Source: Marinococcus halophilus
GTDB lineage: Bacteria; Bacillota; Bacilli; Bacillales; Marinococcaceae
Assembly: GCF_002265875.1 (NCBI RefSeq)
Contig: NZ_NPFA01000009.1
Coordinates: 62,001 to 126,000, forward strand
Reading direction: 5' to 3'
Length of the DNA stretch: 64,000 nucleotides
Shown: piece after piece, positions 13,374 to 24,514 of the stretch
Numbering within the stretch: the first letter of the stretch is position 1
Layout: the number at the start of each line of letters is the position of its first letter
Position numbers and translations under genes: made by a program
Notes under the pieces: generated by a model
Databases searched by the model: none
What the model was told of the DNA's origin: nothing
Seen by the model: only the letters and a program-made list of their open reading frames with translations

Positions 13374-14621
13374 TTACCGCAGTGCCCGAAAACCAATATC
13401 GGTGCGGTAAAACAAATTACCCGTATCAAGTTCGTTCAATTTTTCATATACCTTTTCCTGCGCTTCAGCCAGGGTAGCTGCCTTTTCGGACAGCAGCAGC
13501 ACCCGGCCGCCGCTGTTTACATATATGCCATTTTTCTTTTCTACGCCTGCAAAAAAGAGAAGGGGGCTCTCCGGCACCTGCTGAATAGGATGGTTTTTTT
13601 CATAACTCCCCGGGTAGCCCTTAGAGGCAGCTACTACTCCCAGTACTGCTTCTTCCGACCATACAGGTTCAGGTTTTTCTCCTTCAAGAAGGGTTATTAG
13701 AAGCTGGGCCAAATCAGATTCGAGCCGGGGGAGCACCACCTGCGCTTCCGGATCGCCAAACCTCGCATTAAATTCAATTACCTTCGGCCCCGCAGAGGTC
13801 ATCATTAACCCGGCATACAAAACGCCGGTGAACGGCGACCCTTCCTGCCTCAGGCCGGAGGCTGCCGGCTGAAGCACTTTTTCCACCGCTTCATCAATGT
13901 CTTTTTGGGTAAACTGGGGTACGGGGCTGTAAGCGCCCATCCCTCCAGTATTAGGCCCTTCATCGTTATTATAGGCGCGCTTATGATCCTGGGCCGCTAC
14001 CATGGGTACGACCGTTTCGCCATGCACAAAAGCCATTAAAGACAGCTCTTCGCCTTCTAAAAATTCTTCAATGACTACTTCAGCCCCCGCCTCGCCGAAT
14101 TTATGATTTTTCAACACTTCCTCGAGTGCCTTTAACGCTTCTTCTTCAGTCATCGCCACAGTGACTCCTTTTCCGGCGGCCAGGCCGTCAGCCTTAATGA
14201 CGATTGGTGTGCCCTGTCTGCGCACATATGCTTCGGCTTCGTTGTATTTTGAAAATGACGCATAAGTACCGGTGGGGATATGGTAGCGTTCCATGACTTC
14301 TTTGGCATATGTCTTACTTCCTTCAATCATAGCGGCCTTCTTTTTCGGGCCGAAGACACGCAGGCCCTCTTGTTCGAAGCGATCAGCAAGTCCCGCTAAC
14401 AGCGTCGCTTCCGGCCCAATCACCGTCAGCTCCACCAATCTGTCTTTGGCAAAAGCCACCAGGCTATCCTCATCGGTTTCAGCAATATCAACGCACTCTG
14501 CATGGTTTTCCATTCCCGCATTCCCGGGCGCTGCGTACACGCGGGTTACACTTGCGCTTTTTGCAAAGGCATAAGCAAGGGCATGCTCCCGGCCGCCTGC
14601 TCCTACAATTAAAACATTCAT
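13374..14621 (-). CDS. purD: Phosphoribosylamine-glycine ligase
   Basis: PurD (415 residues) makes glycinamide ribonucleotide from phosphoribosylamine, glycine and ATP, step two of IMP synthesis. The start MNVLIVGAGGREHALAY is the family N-terminus after an AGGAGG site, so I reject the 15 extra upstream codons of the longer frame. The ATP-grasp domain (about 100-300) contains VIKADGLAAGKGV and the metal-binding EFNARFGDPEAQ. It is last in the operon and, unusually, lies behind an intrinsic terminator between it and purH. Confidence 0.97.
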   Translation of the reverse strand: MNVLIVGAGGREHALAYAFAKSASVTRVYAAPGNAGMENHAECVDIAETDEDSLVAFAKDRLVELTVIGPEATLLAGLADRFEQEGLRVFGPKKKAAMIEGSKTYAKEVMERYHIPTGTYASFSKYNEAEAYVRRQGTPIVIKADGLAAGKGVTVAMTEEEALKALEEVLKNHKFGEAGAEVVIEEFLEGEELSLMAFVHGETVVPMVAAQDHKRAYNNDEGPNTGGMGAYSPVPQFTQKDIDEAVEKVLQPAASGLRQEGSPFTGVLYAGLMMTSAGPKVIEFNARFGDPEAQVVLPRLESDLAQLLITLLEGEKPEPVWSEEAVLGVVAASKGYPGSYEKNHPIQQVPESPLLFFAGVEKKNGIYVNSGGRVLLLSEKAATLAEAQEKVYEKLNELDTGNLFYRTDIGFRALR

Positions 14622-14669
14622 CGCGATCCTCCTGTTCAAAAACCGTTCTCTTCGTCCCTCTGCCATTTT

Positions 14670-14704
14670 AAAAAACAGCCCGGGAAACAGAATTCCGGGC
14701 TGTT
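14670..14704 (-). terminator. Intrinsic terminator between purH and purD
   Basis: A 10-bp GC-rich perfect stem (14674-14683 with 14695-14704, 11-nt loop) is followed on the minus strand by six Ts. It lies 10 nt after the purH stop and 52 nt before the purD start. It should reduce, though not necessarily abolish, purD transcription. Confidence 0.85.
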
Positions 14705-14713
14705 CTGCCGATT

Positions 14714-16246
14714 TTAATGCTTAAAATGGCGCATGCCGGTAAATACCATAGTAATTCCCAACTCATTCGCCCGGTCGATGGACTCCTGGTCCCGAATTGA
14801 TCCGCCTGGCTGGATAATCGCCGAAATGCCGGCTTCCCCAGCTGTTTCCACCGTGTCCTGCATTGGGAAAAAAGCATCGGAGCCGAGAGCACTGTTCGCC
14901 GCTTCCTCTCCTGCCTGGTTAATAGCGATTTCAGCCGATCCGACCCGATTCATCTGGCCAGCGCCAATTCCTATCGTTTGAACGTTTTTCGTCAATACGA
15001 TCGCGTTGGATTTCACATGCTTAACTACTTTCCAGGCAAGCTTTAAATCTTCCCACTCCGCTTCTGTCGGCTCCCGTTCGGTTACCACCCGCACGTCTGC
15101 GTCCAGAAAACCCTTGGTATCCTCGTCCTGTACCAGCAGGCCGCCGTGGATGGAAGTCAGCTGAGAGCGGGTCTCTGCCAATCCCTCAAGCGTTACAGTC
15201 AGCAGACGGATATTTTTCTTCTGGGTCAGCAGATCAAGGGCTTCCTGCGAAAAGCTCGGAGCAATGACAATTTCAAGGAAGATTTCCTTCAGCTTCTCTG
15301 CAATAGCCTCTGTCACTTCACCGTTAAAAGCGACAATGCCGCCAAATATCGAGACCGGATCTGCGGCATACGTTTTGTCGTAGGCTTCCTCAAGCGTTTC
15401 CCCGATCGCGACCCCGCACGGATTCATGTGCTTAACAGCTACAGAAGCCGGATGCGTGAATTCGCGGATCATACTGAGCGCTGCTTCGGCATCATTAATA
15501 TTATTATAGGAGAGCTCTTTGCCGTGCAGCTGGAAGGCATTTGCAATCGAGCTTAACGGCCCAATTGGCTCCCGGTAAAAAGCAGCCTCCTGATGAGGAT
15601 TTTCCCCGTAGCGCAGATCCTGCTTTTTCTCATACGTCACGGTGTACATCTCCGGATGCTTTTCTCCCGCTTCTTTAGTTAAATAGTCTGCAATTAACGC
15701 ATCATAGGAGGCAGTGTGACGGAAAACCTTGGCCGCCAGCTTTTTGTTTGTTTCTGCTGATACCGTGCCGCCATCTTTTAACTCTGTCAGTACAAGCTCA
15801 TAATCATCCGGGTCGACAACTACAGTGACGTCTTCAAAGTTTTTCGCCGCCGCCCTGAGCATTGCCGGGCCGCCGATATCGATATTTTCAATCGCATCTT
15901 CAAACGATTTATCGGGATTCTCAATCGTTTTTTTAAACGGATACAGGTTTACTATTACCAGGTCAATCGGTTCGATGCTGTGCTCCCGCAGCTGGGATGT
16001 ATGGTCATCGTTGCTGCGGCGTGCAAGCAGTCCGCTATGTATGTTTGGGTGCAGGGTCTTCACCCGGCCGTCAAGTATCTCGGGAAAACCGGTAACGTCT
16101 GAAATACCCGTGATCTGCACGCCGCTTTCCTCAAGCACGCGGCTCGTTCCCCCCGTGGAAATAATTTCGATGCCCTGCTTTTCGAGGCTTTTGGCAAGGG
16201 GGACAATGCCCTCTTTATCTGACACACTAATTAACGCTCGTTTCAT
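14714..16246 (-). CDS. purH: Bifunctional AICAR transformylase/IMP cyclohydrolase
   Basis: PurH (510 residues) carries out the last two steps of IMP synthesis. The N-terminal MGS-like cyclohydrolase domain (about 1-195) starts [14 protein letters not shown] and includes STGGTSR; the AICAR transformylase domain follows, with the VAVKHMNPCGVA motif and FFPMQDTVETA. The start ATG overlaps the purN stop in an ATGA arrangement, with a GGAGGG site inside purN; an upstream in-frame start would add 19 residues and is rejected. Confidence 0.98.
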   Translation of the reverse strand: MKRALISVSDKEGIVPLAKSLEKQGIEIISTGGTSRVLEESGVQITGISDVTGFPEILDGRVKTLHPNIHSGLLARRSNDDHTSQLREHSIEPIDLVIVNLYPFKKTIENPDKSFEDAIENIDIGGPAMLRAAAKNFEDVTVVVDPDDYELVLTELKDGGTVSAETNKKLAAKVFRHTASYDALIADYLTKEAGEKHPEMYTVTYEKKQDLRYGENPHQEAAFYREPIGPLSSIANAFQLHGKELSYNNINDAEAALSMIREFTHPASVAVKHMNPCGVAIGETLEEAYDKTYAADPVSIFGGIVAFNGEVTEAIAEKLKEIFLEIVIAPSFSQEALDLLTQKKNIRLLTVTLEGLAETRSQLTSIHGGLLVQDEDTKGFLDADVRVVTEREPTEAEWEDLKLAWKVVKHVKSNAIVLTKNVQTIGIGAGQMNRVGSAEIAINQAGEEAANSALGSDAFFPMQDTVETAGEAGISAIIQPGGSIRDQESIDRANELGITMVFTGMRHFKH

Positions 16247-16857
16247 GAATGGTTGGCTCCCTCCGTATTGGTTTGTACTTTTTTCAAGGGACGGGTAATC
16301 CACCGCTGGACGATTTCCGGATAGAGCCGGTGTTCGACAGCCTGAATGCCAGCAGTAAGTGTCTCGAGTGAATCCGTGTCTTTCACCCCGACTGGCTCCT
16401 GGGCAATGATGCTCCCTGTGTCCATGCCTTCATCAACGTAGTGAATGGTGACGCCGGTCACTTTTACTCCGGCCTCCCACGCCTGTCTGATGGCGTCTTT
16501 TCCAGGAAAAGACGGAAGCAGTGACGGATGGACATTAATCATCCGTCCGCCGTATTCCGTAAGCAGCTTATCCCCAATGAGCCGCATATAACCTGCAAGC
16601 ACGATGCGCTCCGCCCCTTTATCATGTAATTCCTTTACGATTTCAGTTTCAAACGCCGCCTTGTTCTCGTACTTCTTCGGCGAAAAAGCGAACACCGGAA
16701 TGCCCTCCTCTTCGGCAAAGGCAACGACCGGGGCCTGCGGCTTATCACAGACAACCAGCACAAACTCTGCTTCGAGTCTCTGCTCCCGGGCTGCACGGAC
16801 CAATGAACGGGCGTTCGAGCCGGTACCGGAGGCAAATAAAGCCAGCTTCATCAGCAC
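16243..16857 (-). CDS. purN: Phosphoribosylglycinamide formyltransferase
   Basis: PurN (204 residues) transfers a formyl group from 10-formyl-THF to GAR, the third pathway step. The N-terminal [15 protein letters not shown] nucleotide-binding loop and the catalytic Asn-His-Asp set are visible: [13 protein letters not shown] carries Asn and His, and GMDTGSII carries Asp. It overlaps purM by 7 nt and purH by 4 nt, implying translational coupling. The short C-terminal tail after WITRP is lineage specific. Confidence 0.97.
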   Translation of the reverse strand: MLMKLALFASGTGSNARSLVRAAREQRLEAEFVLVVCDKPQAPVVAFAEEEGIPVFAFSPKKYENKAAFETEIVKELHDKGAERIVLAGYMRLIGDKLLTEYGGRMINVHPSLLPSFPGKDAIRQAWEAGVKVTGVTIHYVDEGMDTGSIIAQEPVGVKDTDSLETLTAGIQAVEHRLYPEIVQRWITRPLKKVQTNTEGANHS

Positions 16858-17888
16858 GTAGCCCCCTTCACCTGGACACCGCCGCCATCTGTCACTTCTC
16901 CTATGTCCCAGGCCTCTTCTCCGGCCTCTTTTAAGGCCTGAAGCATGTTCTCTTTTTCTTCGGCTGCTACGACGACCATCAAACCAATCCCCATGTTAAA
17001 GGTGCCAAACATATCATCCGGGGATAAATGGCCTTCATTTTGAATGAAAGAAAAAATCTCCGGCTGCTGCCAGTTGTCGACGTCAAACATCGCACCGCAG
17101 CCTTCCGGGAGCATTCTCGGAACGTTTTCAAAAAAACCGCCGCCGGTAATATGAGCCATCCCTCTGGCTGTGCCCAGCTGTTTAATTGTTTTCGCCGCAT
17201 TTACATAAATTTTTGTCGGCTCGAGCAGCTCTTCCCCGAGCGGACGCTGAAACGGAGGCACCGTGTCATTCATTGTAAACAGACCGTCTTCAAACAGTAC
17301 TTTGCGTACAAGGGAAAATCCGTTACTGTGAATACCCGAAGAGGCTACCCCGATAATCGCATCTTTGTCCCTGGCTTTTGGCTCGTCCAGAATATCCGCC
17401 TTCTCGGCTGCACCGACGGCAAATCCTGCCAGATCGTACTCTTCTTCGCTGTACATGCCCGGCATTTCAGCAGTCTCTCCGCCGATAACAGCGCACCCTG
17501 CCTGCTCACAGCCGTCTGCCACACCTTTGATAATCTGCTCAATTTTTTCAGGATCTGCTTTTCCCAGGGCCAGATAATCCAGGAAATAGAGGGGATCAGC
17601 CCCCTGAACGGCGATATCGTTCACACACATCGCCACTACGTCCTGGCCGATTGTATCGTGCTTGTCCATTTGAAAAGCAAGCATCAATTTCGTTCCGACG
17701 CCGTCTGTCCCTGAAATAAGGACCGGTTCTTTGTAAGGAAGCGAGGAAATATCAAACATGCCGCCAAAACCGCCGAGGGCCCCCATCACTTCGGGGCGCC
17801 CGGTTCGGGCAATGTGTTTTTTCATCCGCTCTACCGCCTGGTATCCTGCTTCCACATCGACCCCGGCCCGCTTGTAAGCTTCAGACAT
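16851..17888 (-). CDS. purM: Phosphoribosylformylglycinamidine cyclo-ligase
   Basis: PurM (345 residues) closes the imidazole ring, converting FGAM to AIR with ATP. The start [19 protein letters not shown] is the family N-terminus; the 34-codon longer frame runs into purF and is rejected. The glycine-rich segment [12 protein letters not shown] (ATP site), [11 protein letters not shown], and [14 protein letters not shown] are the conserved PurM/PurL superfamily motifs. It lies 17 nt after purF and overlaps purN. Confidence 0.98.
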   Translation of the reverse strand: MSEAYKRAGVDVEAGYQAVERMKKHIARTGRPEVMGALGGFGGMFDISSLPYKEPVLISGTDGVGTKLMLAFQMDKHDTIGQDVVAMCVNDIAVQGADPLYFLDYLALGKADPEKIEQIIKGVADGCEQAGCAVIGGETAEMPGMYSEEEYDLAGFAVGAAEKADILDEPKARDKDAIIGVASSGIHSNGFSLVRKVLFEDGLFTMNDTVPPFQRPLGEELLEPTKIYVNAAKTIKQLGTARGMAHITGGGFFENVPRMLPEGCGAMFDVDNWQQPEIFSFIQNEGHLSPDDMFGTFNMGIGLMVVVAAEEKENMLQALKEAGEEAWDIGEVTDGGGVQVKGATC

Positions 17889-17905
17889 CCGTAGCCCCTC
17901 CTTTA

Positions 17906-19327
17906 TCAACCATTCATAATTTTGTCGTGCGGATGAAGCGTATCGTCGTAAATCTCTGTTGGATATTTGCCGGTAAAGCACGCAAGACACTGGCCGCAGT
18001 TCGGCTCGCTCTTATCCCGGCCGATCCCGTTTTGCAGGCCTTCGATGCTGATGAATGAAAGCGAATCCGCTCCCATTAAATCGCGCATTTCATCAACAGT
18101 GTAACTCGAGGCGATCAATTCTGCTTTTGTTGACGTATCTATTCCGTAAAAGCACGGATGCGTAATCGGCGGTGAAGTAATGCGTACATGCACTTCCGTC
18201 GCTCCTGCTTCTTTCAGCATCCGGACAATCCGTTTACTGGTCGTCCCCCGGACAATCGAATCGTCCACCATAACGACCCGTTTGCCTTCAACGACTCCGC
18301 GTACAGCGGACAGCTTCATTTTCACTCCCTGCTCACGCAGCGCCTGCGACGGCTGGATAAAGGTCCGGCCCACGTACCGATTTTTAATCAAGCCGAGCTC
18401 ATACGGCGTGCCGGTAGCTTCGGCGTAGCCAATAGCCGCAGAAATCGAAGAATCCGGCACACCGGTCACGACATCTGCTTCCACCGGCGCTTCTTTGGCC
18501 ATTTCTTTGCCGAGGTTTTTTCTCGCCGTATGCACGTTAATATTGTCCACGTTGGAGTCCGGGCGGGCAAAATAAACATACTCCAGGCTGCAGATCGCCC
18601 GGGAAGTAGCGGTGGAAAACAATTCCGAATGCATGCCTGAGTCATCGATGCTTATAATTTCTCCCGGCTGCATATCCCTCAGGTATTCAGCTCCAATTAC
18701 ATCGAACGCGCATGTTTCCGAGGCTACCACGTACGTATCGCCGATTGTCCCTATCGCAAGCGGGCGCAGGCCGTTCGGATCCATAGCACACAGCAGCTTG
18801 TCCTCGGTCATTACCGCAAAGGCATACGCACCCTCAATGTAGGACAAGGCATCCTTCAACTGATCTTCAAAGCGGGTTTCATCGCTTCGCTTAATCAAGT
18901 GGGCGAGCACTTCAGTGTCAGAGGTCGACTGGAAAATACTCCCTTTCCTTTCGAGCTCCTCTTTCACATGGTTTGCATTCACGAGATTTCCATTATGCGC
19001 AACTGCAAGTCCTGTCGTCTGCGACTGGAAAAGCAGCGGCTGGCAGTTCACAAGGCCGCCTCCGCCTGCCGTCGCGTAGCGTACGTGGCCAATGGCCGAG
19101 CTTCCCTGCAGCTGTTCGAGATCTCCTTCTTTAAAGGCTTCCGTAATCAGACCGAGTCCTTTGTGGCTCGACAGTTTATCGCCGTCACTGACGACAATGC
19201 CTGCCCCTTCCTGACCGCGGTGCTGCAAACTGTGCAGCCCGTAGTAAGCAAGCTGTGCTGCCTCCTCGTGGCCCCAGACAGCAAACACGCCGCATTCTTC
19301 ATTTAAGCCTTTGATTTCACCAAGCAT
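17906..19327 (-). CDS. purF: Amidophosphoribosyltransferase
   Basis: PurF (473 residues) is the committed enzyme, making phosphoribosylamine from PRPP and glutamine. Residues 1-11 are a propeptide ahead of the catalytic Cys12 ([13 protein letters not shown]), which must be removed by self-cleavage in this class. The PRPP loop [17 protein letters not shown] is at about 335-352. Cysteines in [14 protein letters not shown] and CGQCLACF are the ligands expected for the oxygen-labile 4Fe-4S cluster of Bacillus-type PurF. The start overlaps the purL end by 25 nt. Confidence 0.98.
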   Translation of the reverse strand: MLGEIKGLNEECGVFAVWGHEEAAQLAYYGLHSLQHRGQEGAGIVVSDGDKLSSHKGLGLITEAFKEGDLEQLQGSSAIGHVRYATAGGGGLVNCQPLLFQSQTTGLAVAHNGNLVNANHVKEELERKGSIFQSTSDTEVLAHLIKRSDETRFEDQLKDALSYIEGAYAFAVMTEDKLLCAMDPNGLRPLAIGTIGDTYVVASETCAFDVIGAEYLRDMQPGEIISIDDSGMHSELFSTATSRAICSLEYVYFARPDSNVDNINVHTARKNLGKEMAKEAPVEADVVTGVPDSSISAAIGYAEATGTPYELGLIKNRYVGRTFIQPSQALREQGVKMKLSAVRGVVEGKRVVMVDDSIVRGTTSKRIVRMLKEAGATEVHVRITSPPITHPCFYGIDTSTKAELIASSYTVDEMRDLMGADSLSFISIEGLQNGIGRDKSEPNCGQCLACFTGKYPTEIYDDTLHPHDKIMNG

Positions 19328-21531
19328 GGAATAGCTCCTTTCCAGGCGTTCTCCAACTCCTTGGCAGAAGCTTGAAGAATCGTCTCTCCCGATTCTTTAG
19401 ATAAATGCAATGTCGCTTCTTCTGTCACGCTGCCGGCATACTTGGCGTCTGTTACTATTTGTTCGAAGGCTTCCTGATTCTCTCTCGCTACGGAAATTAC
19501 ATAGCGGGACTGCGTTTCTGCAAACAATTCCTCCATAACGTTTCCGTTGATTACTATCTCAGCACCAAGGCCGGTGCCAAACGTGCTCTCCGCCACCGCC
19601 ACAGCAAGTCCGCCTTCGGATACGTCATGTGCTGACTGAACCAGACCCTTTTGAATAGCTTCCAGCACGCTGCGCTGCCTGTGGAGTTCCGTTTCAAGGT
19701 CAAGCTCCGGGGCCCGTCCGTCAATCGATCCGGTCTGCATTTCCTGGATCTCACTGCCGCCGAAGTCTTCTCCTGCTTCACCGATAATGTATACGGCATC
19801 TCCCGCCTGCTTAAATTCCTGGGTCGTGATGTGGGCAAGCTCTTTAATCAAGCCGACCATGCCAACGACCGGCGTTGGGTAAATTGCGCCATTCTGCGTT
19901 TCATTATAAAGCGAAACGTTTCCGCCAATGACCGGAGTTTCAAGAGTTTTACACGCCTCAGTTATACCATCAATCGACTTTTCAAACTGCCAGTAGATCT
20001 CTGGTTTTTCCGGATTCCCATAGTTCAGGCAGTCCGTCAGGCCGAGTGGCAGGCCGCCTGAGCAGATAATGTTCCGTGAAGCTTCTGCGATGACAATTTT
20101 GCCGCCCTGTTCCGGGTCAAGCCCGAGGTAGCGCGCGTTGCAGTCGGTCGTCATCGCGAGCGCTTTGTCTTTGCCGCGCACCCGGAGCACCGCCGCATCA
20201 GAGCCAGGCTGAACAGCTGTGTTGGTACGGACCATGTAATCGTACTGGTCATACACCCATTCCTTGCTAGCTACAGTCGGCTGCTTTAACAGAGCCGTGA
20301 GCGTTTCTTTCACATCACTCACATCCGGCCGCCACGCCTTTTGCTCCTGCCGTTTGCGGAACGCTTCCGGCTCCCTGGACTCAGGATGGTACACCGGTGC
20401 GTCTTCCGCGAGCGCATCTACGGGCACGTCCGCTACTTTCTCCCCGCCGTGCCAGAGTACAAGCCGCTGTTCATCGATTACACGCCCGATCTCCGCTGAA
20501 TGAAGCCCCCAATGACTGCAGATGTCGTGAATTTCCTTTTCTTCTCCCTGCTTAACGACCAGAAGCATCCGCTCCTGGGACTCGGAAAGCATCATTTCAT
20601 ACGGACTCATGTTAAGTTCCCGCTGCGGCACCGTATCGAGGTTCATCTCGATGCCCGATCCTGCTTTACTGGCCATTTCTGCTGAAGAAGAAGTCAGCCC
20701 TGCAGCTCCCATGTCCTGAATCCCCACGAGCGAGTCACACTTCACGAGTTCAAGGCATGCTTCAAGCAGCAGCTTTTCCATAAACGGGTCCCCCACCTGT
20801 ACGGATGGACGCTTGCTTTCCGATTCGTCGCTGATTTCTTCCGAAGCAAAAGTAGCCCCGTGGATACCGTCTTTACCGGTGCTTGCCCCAACGTAAATCA
20901 CTGTGTTTCCAGCTCCGCTGGCAATACCTTTTTGGATATCCTTGTGATCAATAAGCCCGACGCACATAGCGTTAACGAGCGGGTTACCCTCGTAGCTCGG
21001 ATCAAACTGCACTTCGCCTCCGACCGTCGGCACGCCGATGCAGTTACCGTATCCGGCAATCCCGGCAACAACCTCTTCAAATAAATACTTCACCCGCGGC
21101 TTGACCAGCTCCCCGAAACGAAGTGAATTCATAATAGCGACCGGACGGGCCCCCATCGAGAACACGTCCCGGAGAATGCCGCCGATGCCGGTAGCTGCGC
21201 CCTGGTAAGGCTCAATCGCTGACGGATGGTTGTGGCTTTCCATTTTGAAGACCACAGCCTGCTCGTCGCCGATATCGATAATGCCGGCCCCTTCGCCGGG
21301 GCCCTGCAGCACATGCTCTCCCTCTGTCGGAAACTTTTTCAATTGGGCTTTTGAATGCTTATAGCTGCAGTGCTCCGACCACATGACCGAAAACAGGCCG
21401 ATTTCTGTATAGTTTGGCAGGCGCCCGAGAATTTTTTTAATCATTTCGAATTCTTCGTCTTTAACGCCCATTTCCTGATAAACTTTTCCCTGTTCAATCT
21501 GTTCTGCAGAAGGCTCAAGTAGTAAGGACAT
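19303..21531 (-). CDS. purL: Phosphoribosylformylglycinamidine synthase subunit PurL
   Basis: This 742-residue protein is the small-PurL type, the synthetase subunit that works with PurQ and PurS to convert FGAR to FGAM. Motifs include the N-terminal [31 protein letters not shown], the [16 protein letters not shown] loop and [18 protein letters not shown]. Its length and the separate purQ and purS genes mark the Gram-positive three-subunit complex. It overlaps purQ by 17 nt and purF by 25 nt. Confidence 0.98.
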   Translation of the reverse strand: MSLLLEPSAEQIEQGKVYQEMGVKDEEFEMIKKILGRLPNYTEIGLFSVMWSEHCSYKHSKAQLKKFPTEGEHVLQGPGEGAGIIDIGDEQAVVFKMESHNHPSAIEPYQGAATGIGGILRDVFSMGARPVAIMNSLRFGELVKPRVKYLFEEVVAGIAGYGNCIGVPTVGGEVQFDPSYEGNPLVNAMCVGLIDHKDIQKGIASGAGNTVIYVGASTGKDGIHGATFASEEISDESESKRPSVQVGDPFMEKLLLEACLELVKCDSLVGIQDMGAAGLTSSSAEMASKAGSGIEMNLDTVPQRELNMSPYEMMLSESQERMLLVVKQGEEKEIHDICSHWGLHSAEIGRVIDEQRLVLWHGGEKVADVPVDALAEDAPVYHPESREPEAFRKRQEQKAWRPDVSDVKETLTALLKQPTVASKEWVYDQYDYMVRTNTAVQPGSDAAVLRVRGKDKALAMTTDCNARYLGLDPEQGGKIVIAEASRNIICSGGLPLGLTDCLNYGNPEKPEIYWQFEKSIDGITEACKTLETPVIGGNVSLYNETQNGAIYPTPVVGMVGLIKELAHITTQEFKQAGDAVYIIGEAGEDFGGSEIQEMQTGSIDGRAPELDLETELHRQRSVLEAIQKGLVQSAHDVSEGGLAVAVAESTFGTGLGAEIVINGNVMEELFAETQSRYVISVARENQEAFEQIVTDAKYAGSVTEEATLHLSKESGETILQASAKELENAWKGAIPCLVKSKA

Positions 21532-22198
21532 GGGATTTCCTCCATTGCTTCAATATTGACTGAAAGATTTTCAATCCGTCGTCACTGCCAAGAATCTGAT
21601 CGGTTGCGCGTTCCGGGTGCGGCATCATGCCCATCACGTTGCCCTGCTTGTTTACAATGCCGGCAATCGCTTCTTTGGAGCCGTTAAAATTGTCCTCGTA
21701 GGTGAACACAATCTGGCTGTTGGTCTGCAGATCCCTCAGGGTCTCATCGTCACAGTAGTAGTTTCCTTCACCGTGGGCTACCGGGATCGTAATTCGCTCC
21801 TCCCCTTCATATTTGGAAGTGAAGCCGGTCTCATGATTTGCCACCACCAGACGGGCCGGACGGCAGATAAACTTCAGCGATCGGTTCCGCTGCATCGCTC
21901 CCGGAAGCAGGCCGGCTTCAAGCAGCACCTGGAAGCCATTGCACACGCCAAGAACCGGTTTTCCTTTTTCCGCCTGCTCCACGACGCTAGCCATGACCGG
22001 GGCAAAACGGGCAATTGCACCAGAACGCAGATAGTCTCCGTAGGAAAACCCGCCGGGAAGAAAAATACCGTCATAGTCCGCAACGCTTTCTTCGGTGTAC
22101 CAGACTTTATCTACCGGTTCCCCGAGACCTTCCTGGATTGCGTAGTACATATCATCGTCACAGTTGGAGCCTGGAAACACGATAACCGCGAACTTCAT
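21515..22198 (-). CDS. purQ: Phosphoribosylformylglycinamidine synthase subunit PurQ
   Basis: PurQ (227 residues) is the class I glutamine amidotransferase that feeds ammonia to PurL. The catalytic cysteine is Cys86 in [11 protein letters not shown], and the His-Glu pair is in [11 protein letters not shown] near the C-terminus. The N-terminal [12 protein letters not shown] is typical. Its start overlaps the purS stop by one base, so translation is probably coupled. Confidence 0.98.
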   Translation of the reverse strand: MKFAVIVFPGSNCDDDMYYAIQEGLGEPVDKVWYTEESVADYDGIFLPGGFSYGDYLRSGAIARFAPVMASVVEQAEKGKPVLGVCNGFQVLLEAGLLPGAMQRNRSLKFICRPARLVVANHETGFTSKYEGEERITIPVAHGEGNYYCDDETLRDLQTNSQIVFTYEDNFNGSKEAIAGIVNKQGNVMGMMPHPERATDQILGSDDGLKIFQSILKQWRKSHVLTT

Positions 22199-22446
22199 CA
22201 GGACACGCCCTTTCCAATCGTATACGTATAATCTTCAATCACAGGGTTGGACAGAAGCTTTTCACACATTTCTTCGATTCGGGCTTCAAGGTCGTTTCCT
22301 TCCTCTATTTCAAGTTCAATATATTTGCCGGTCTGCACAGATGCCACTTCATGGTACCCCATCGTCTGCAGAGCGTTTTCAATCGTACTTCCCTGCGGAT
22401 CAAGCACTCCCTCTTTTAATGTCACATACACTTGAACATTAACCAT
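22198..22446 (-). CDS. purS: Phosphoribosylformylglycinamidine synthase subunit PurS
   Basis: PurS (82 residues) is the small structural subunit that bridges PurL and PurQ. The N-terminal [18 protein letters not shown] and YIELEIEEG segments are characteristic. It overlaps purC by 8 nt upstream and purQ by 1 nt downstream. Confidence 0.96.
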   Translation of the reverse strand: MVNVQVYVTLKEGVLDPQGSTIENALQTMGYHEVASVQTGKYIELEIEEGNDLEARIEEMCEKLLSNPVIEDYTYTIGKGVS

Positions 22447-23158
22447 GTGCAGCTCCTCCTAATCGCTGTAATATTTCGGTGTAGCCTTCCTGCAGAGAAC
22501 CAATGCCGTAACGAAATAGATCTTTGTCAAATTTCTGCCGGGTTTCTTTATCCCACAGCCGGCACGTGTCCGGGGAAATTTCATCAGACAGCAGCAGCTT
22601 CCCGTCTTCTGTCGTGCCAAATTCAATTTTGAAGTCCACCAAAAGCAGACCGTGGTCGGAAAAATGCTTTTTGAGCGTTTCATTCACATGCTCGGCCACC
22701 TGCTTCATGTCCTTCACCTGCACCGGAGAAGCAGCCTGCAGCAGCCGGATGTGATCATCATTGATTAAAGGGTCCCCAAGCTCGTCATCTTTATAATAGA
22801 ATTCCACTACTGGCCGGTCCACTTCCGTGCCTTCCTCAATGCCGGTGCGACGGTGGAGGCTGCCGGCGACAATATTTCGCACTACAACTTCGAGCGGAAC
22901 GATCGTTGTTTTTTTAACCGCCTGCTCCGTTTCGGAGAGCCGGTCTACGAAGTGATTGTTTATGCCTTCTTCATGCAGCTTTTGAAACAACAGGGAGGAA
23001 ATTTCGTTGTTTAACTTGCCTTTGCCGACCAGCACTTCTTTTTTCTCTCCATTAAACGCTGTCGCATCATCTTTGTACTCTACCCAGAGCGTATTTTCTA
23101 CGTCTGTTTCATACAGTTTTTTGGCCTTTCCTTCATACAATAGAGCGCGTTTTTCCAT
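22439..23158 (-). CDS. purC: SAICAR synthase
   Basis: PurC (239 residues) condenses CAIR with aspartate using ATP to form SAICAR. The LLYEGKAKKLYET start, the FNGEKK phosphate loop, VPLEVVVRNIVAGS and the LLLVDFKIEFG segment are family motifs. Length is normal for the bacterial form. It is 29 nt downstream of purB with a GGAGG site. Confidence 0.98.
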   Translation of the reverse strand: MEKRALLYEGKAKKLYETDVENTLWVEYKDDATAFNGEKKEVLVGKGKLNNEISSLLFQKLHEEGINNHFVDRLSETEQAVKKTTIVPLEVVVRNIVAGSLHRRTGIEEGTEVDRPVVEFYYKDDELGDPLINDDHIRLLQAASPVQVKDMKQVAEHVNETLKKHFSDHGLLLVDFKIEFGTTEDGKLLLSDEISPDTCRLWDKETRQKFDKDLFRYGIGSLQEGYTEILQRLGGAAHG

Positions 23159-23187
23159 TGCAGGCTCCTCCTTTGGACTATCCCTTG

Positions 23188-24483
23188 TTATTCGATACCG
23201 GCACGGGCGAAGATCGTATTGACTTCCTTCATGTGATGGCGGTGGTCAAAGCATTCCTCAATTTCTTCACTGCTTAGCACATTCGTAATGGCCGGTTCAT
23301 TTTCTACAAGCTCCCGGAATGGAATGCCTTTTTCCCATGCTTCCATCGCTTTAGGCTGTACGGTGTCGTACGCTTCCTCGCGCACCATGCCTTTGTTGAT
23401 CAGCGTAAGCAGCACGCGCTGGGAGAAGACAAGGCCGAGCGTTTTGTCCATATTTGCTTTCATGTTGTCTTCAAACACTGTCAGGTTCTTCACGATATTG
23501 CCGAAACGGTTCAGCATGTAGTTAAGTGCCGTAGTCGCGTCTGGAATAATAATCCGTTCGGCCGAAGAGTGGGAAATATCACGTTCATGCCAGAGCGGCA
23601 CATTTTCATAAGCGGTCAGCATATGGCCGCGGATCACCCGGGCCAGTCCAGTCATATTCTCTGATCCGATTGGGTTGCGCTTATGCGGCATCGCCGAGGA
23701 GCCCTTCTGTCCTTTGGCAAAAAATTCTTCCACTTCCCGGGTTTCACTTTTTTGAAGGCTGCGAATTTCGACGGCCATTTTTTCGATCGAAGTAGCAATT
23801 AACGCGAGCGTACTCATGTAATTTGCGTGACGATCCCGCTGCAGCGTCTGCGTCGATACCGGCGCCGCCTGAAGGCCAAGCTTCCGGCAAACCGATTCCT
23901 CGATAGCCGGCGGAATGTTGGCAAATGTGCCCACTGCTCCCGAGAGCTTCCCAACGCGGATGCCCTCGGCCGCTGCGTCAAAGCGCTCGATATTGCGCTT
24001 CATTTCCTGATACCAGAGAGCGAGTTTGATGCCGAAGGTGGTTGGCTCTGCGTGCACTCCGTGGGTGCGCCCCATCATGATCGTATGCTTATGCTCTTTT
24101 GCCTTGTTTTTTAAAATTTCGAGAAAGCGTTCCAAATCGGCCCGCAAAATATCATTGGCCTGCTTAATTAAATAAGAAAGAGCTGTATCCACCACATCAG
24201 TCGAGGTCAGGCCGTAATGAACCCATTTGCGCTCATCGCCGAGCGTCTCTGACACCGCCCGTGTAAACGCCACAACGTCATGGCGTGTTTCCTCTTCAAT
24301 CTCCTGGATCCGTTCGATATTAAACGAAGCGTTGTCCCGTATTTTTTCCACATCTTCCTTTGGAATATCCCCAAGCTCCGACCAGGCTTCGCAGGCACAG
24401 ATTTCGACCTCCAGCCAGGCGTTGAAGCGGTTCTCCTCAGTCCAGACGGCTCCCATTTCCGGGCGTGTGTAACGATCGATCAT
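23188..24483 (-). CDS. purB: Adenylosuccinate lyase
   Basis: PurB (431 residues) removes fumarate from SAICAR and from adenylosuccinate, so it serves both IMP and AMP synthesis. It belongs to the fumarase/aspartase superfamily; the flexible catalytic loop signature [11 protein letters not shown] sits at about 263-273, and the catalytic histidine region is [10 protein letters not shown]. Length and the [14 protein letters not shown] start agree with the Bacillus enzyme. It lies between purK and purC as in Bacillus subtilis. Confidence 0.98.
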   Translation of the reverse strand: MIDRYTRPEMGAVWTEENRFNAWLEVEICACEAWSELGDIPKEDVEKIRDNASFNIERIQEIEEETRHDVVAFTRAVSETLGDERKWVHYGLTSTDVVDTALSYLIKQANDILRADLERFLEILKNKAKEHKHTIMMGRTHGVHAEPTTFGIKLALWYQEMKRNIERFDAAAEGIRVGKLSGAVGTFANIPPAIEESVCRKLGLQAAPVSTQTLQRDRHANYMSTLALIATSIEKMAVEIRSLQKSETREVEEFFAKGQKGSSAMPHKRNPIGSENMTGLARVIRGHMLTAYENVPLWHERDISHSSAERIIIPDATTALNYMLNRFGNIVKNLTVFEDNMKANMDKTLGLVFSQRVLLTLINKGMVREEAYDTVQPKAMEAWEKGIPFRELVENEPAITNVLSSEEIEECFDHRHHMKEVNTIFARAGIE

Positions 24484-24514
24484 AGTCAGGTTCCTCCACT
24501 CTTCTCTTTAATAA

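Noticed and set aside
13193-13429. A 78-codon minus-strand frame covering the purD terminator
   Set aside because: It overlaps the end of purD and its terminator, is rich in aromatic and cysteine residues typical of AT-rich noise, and lacks a ribosome site.
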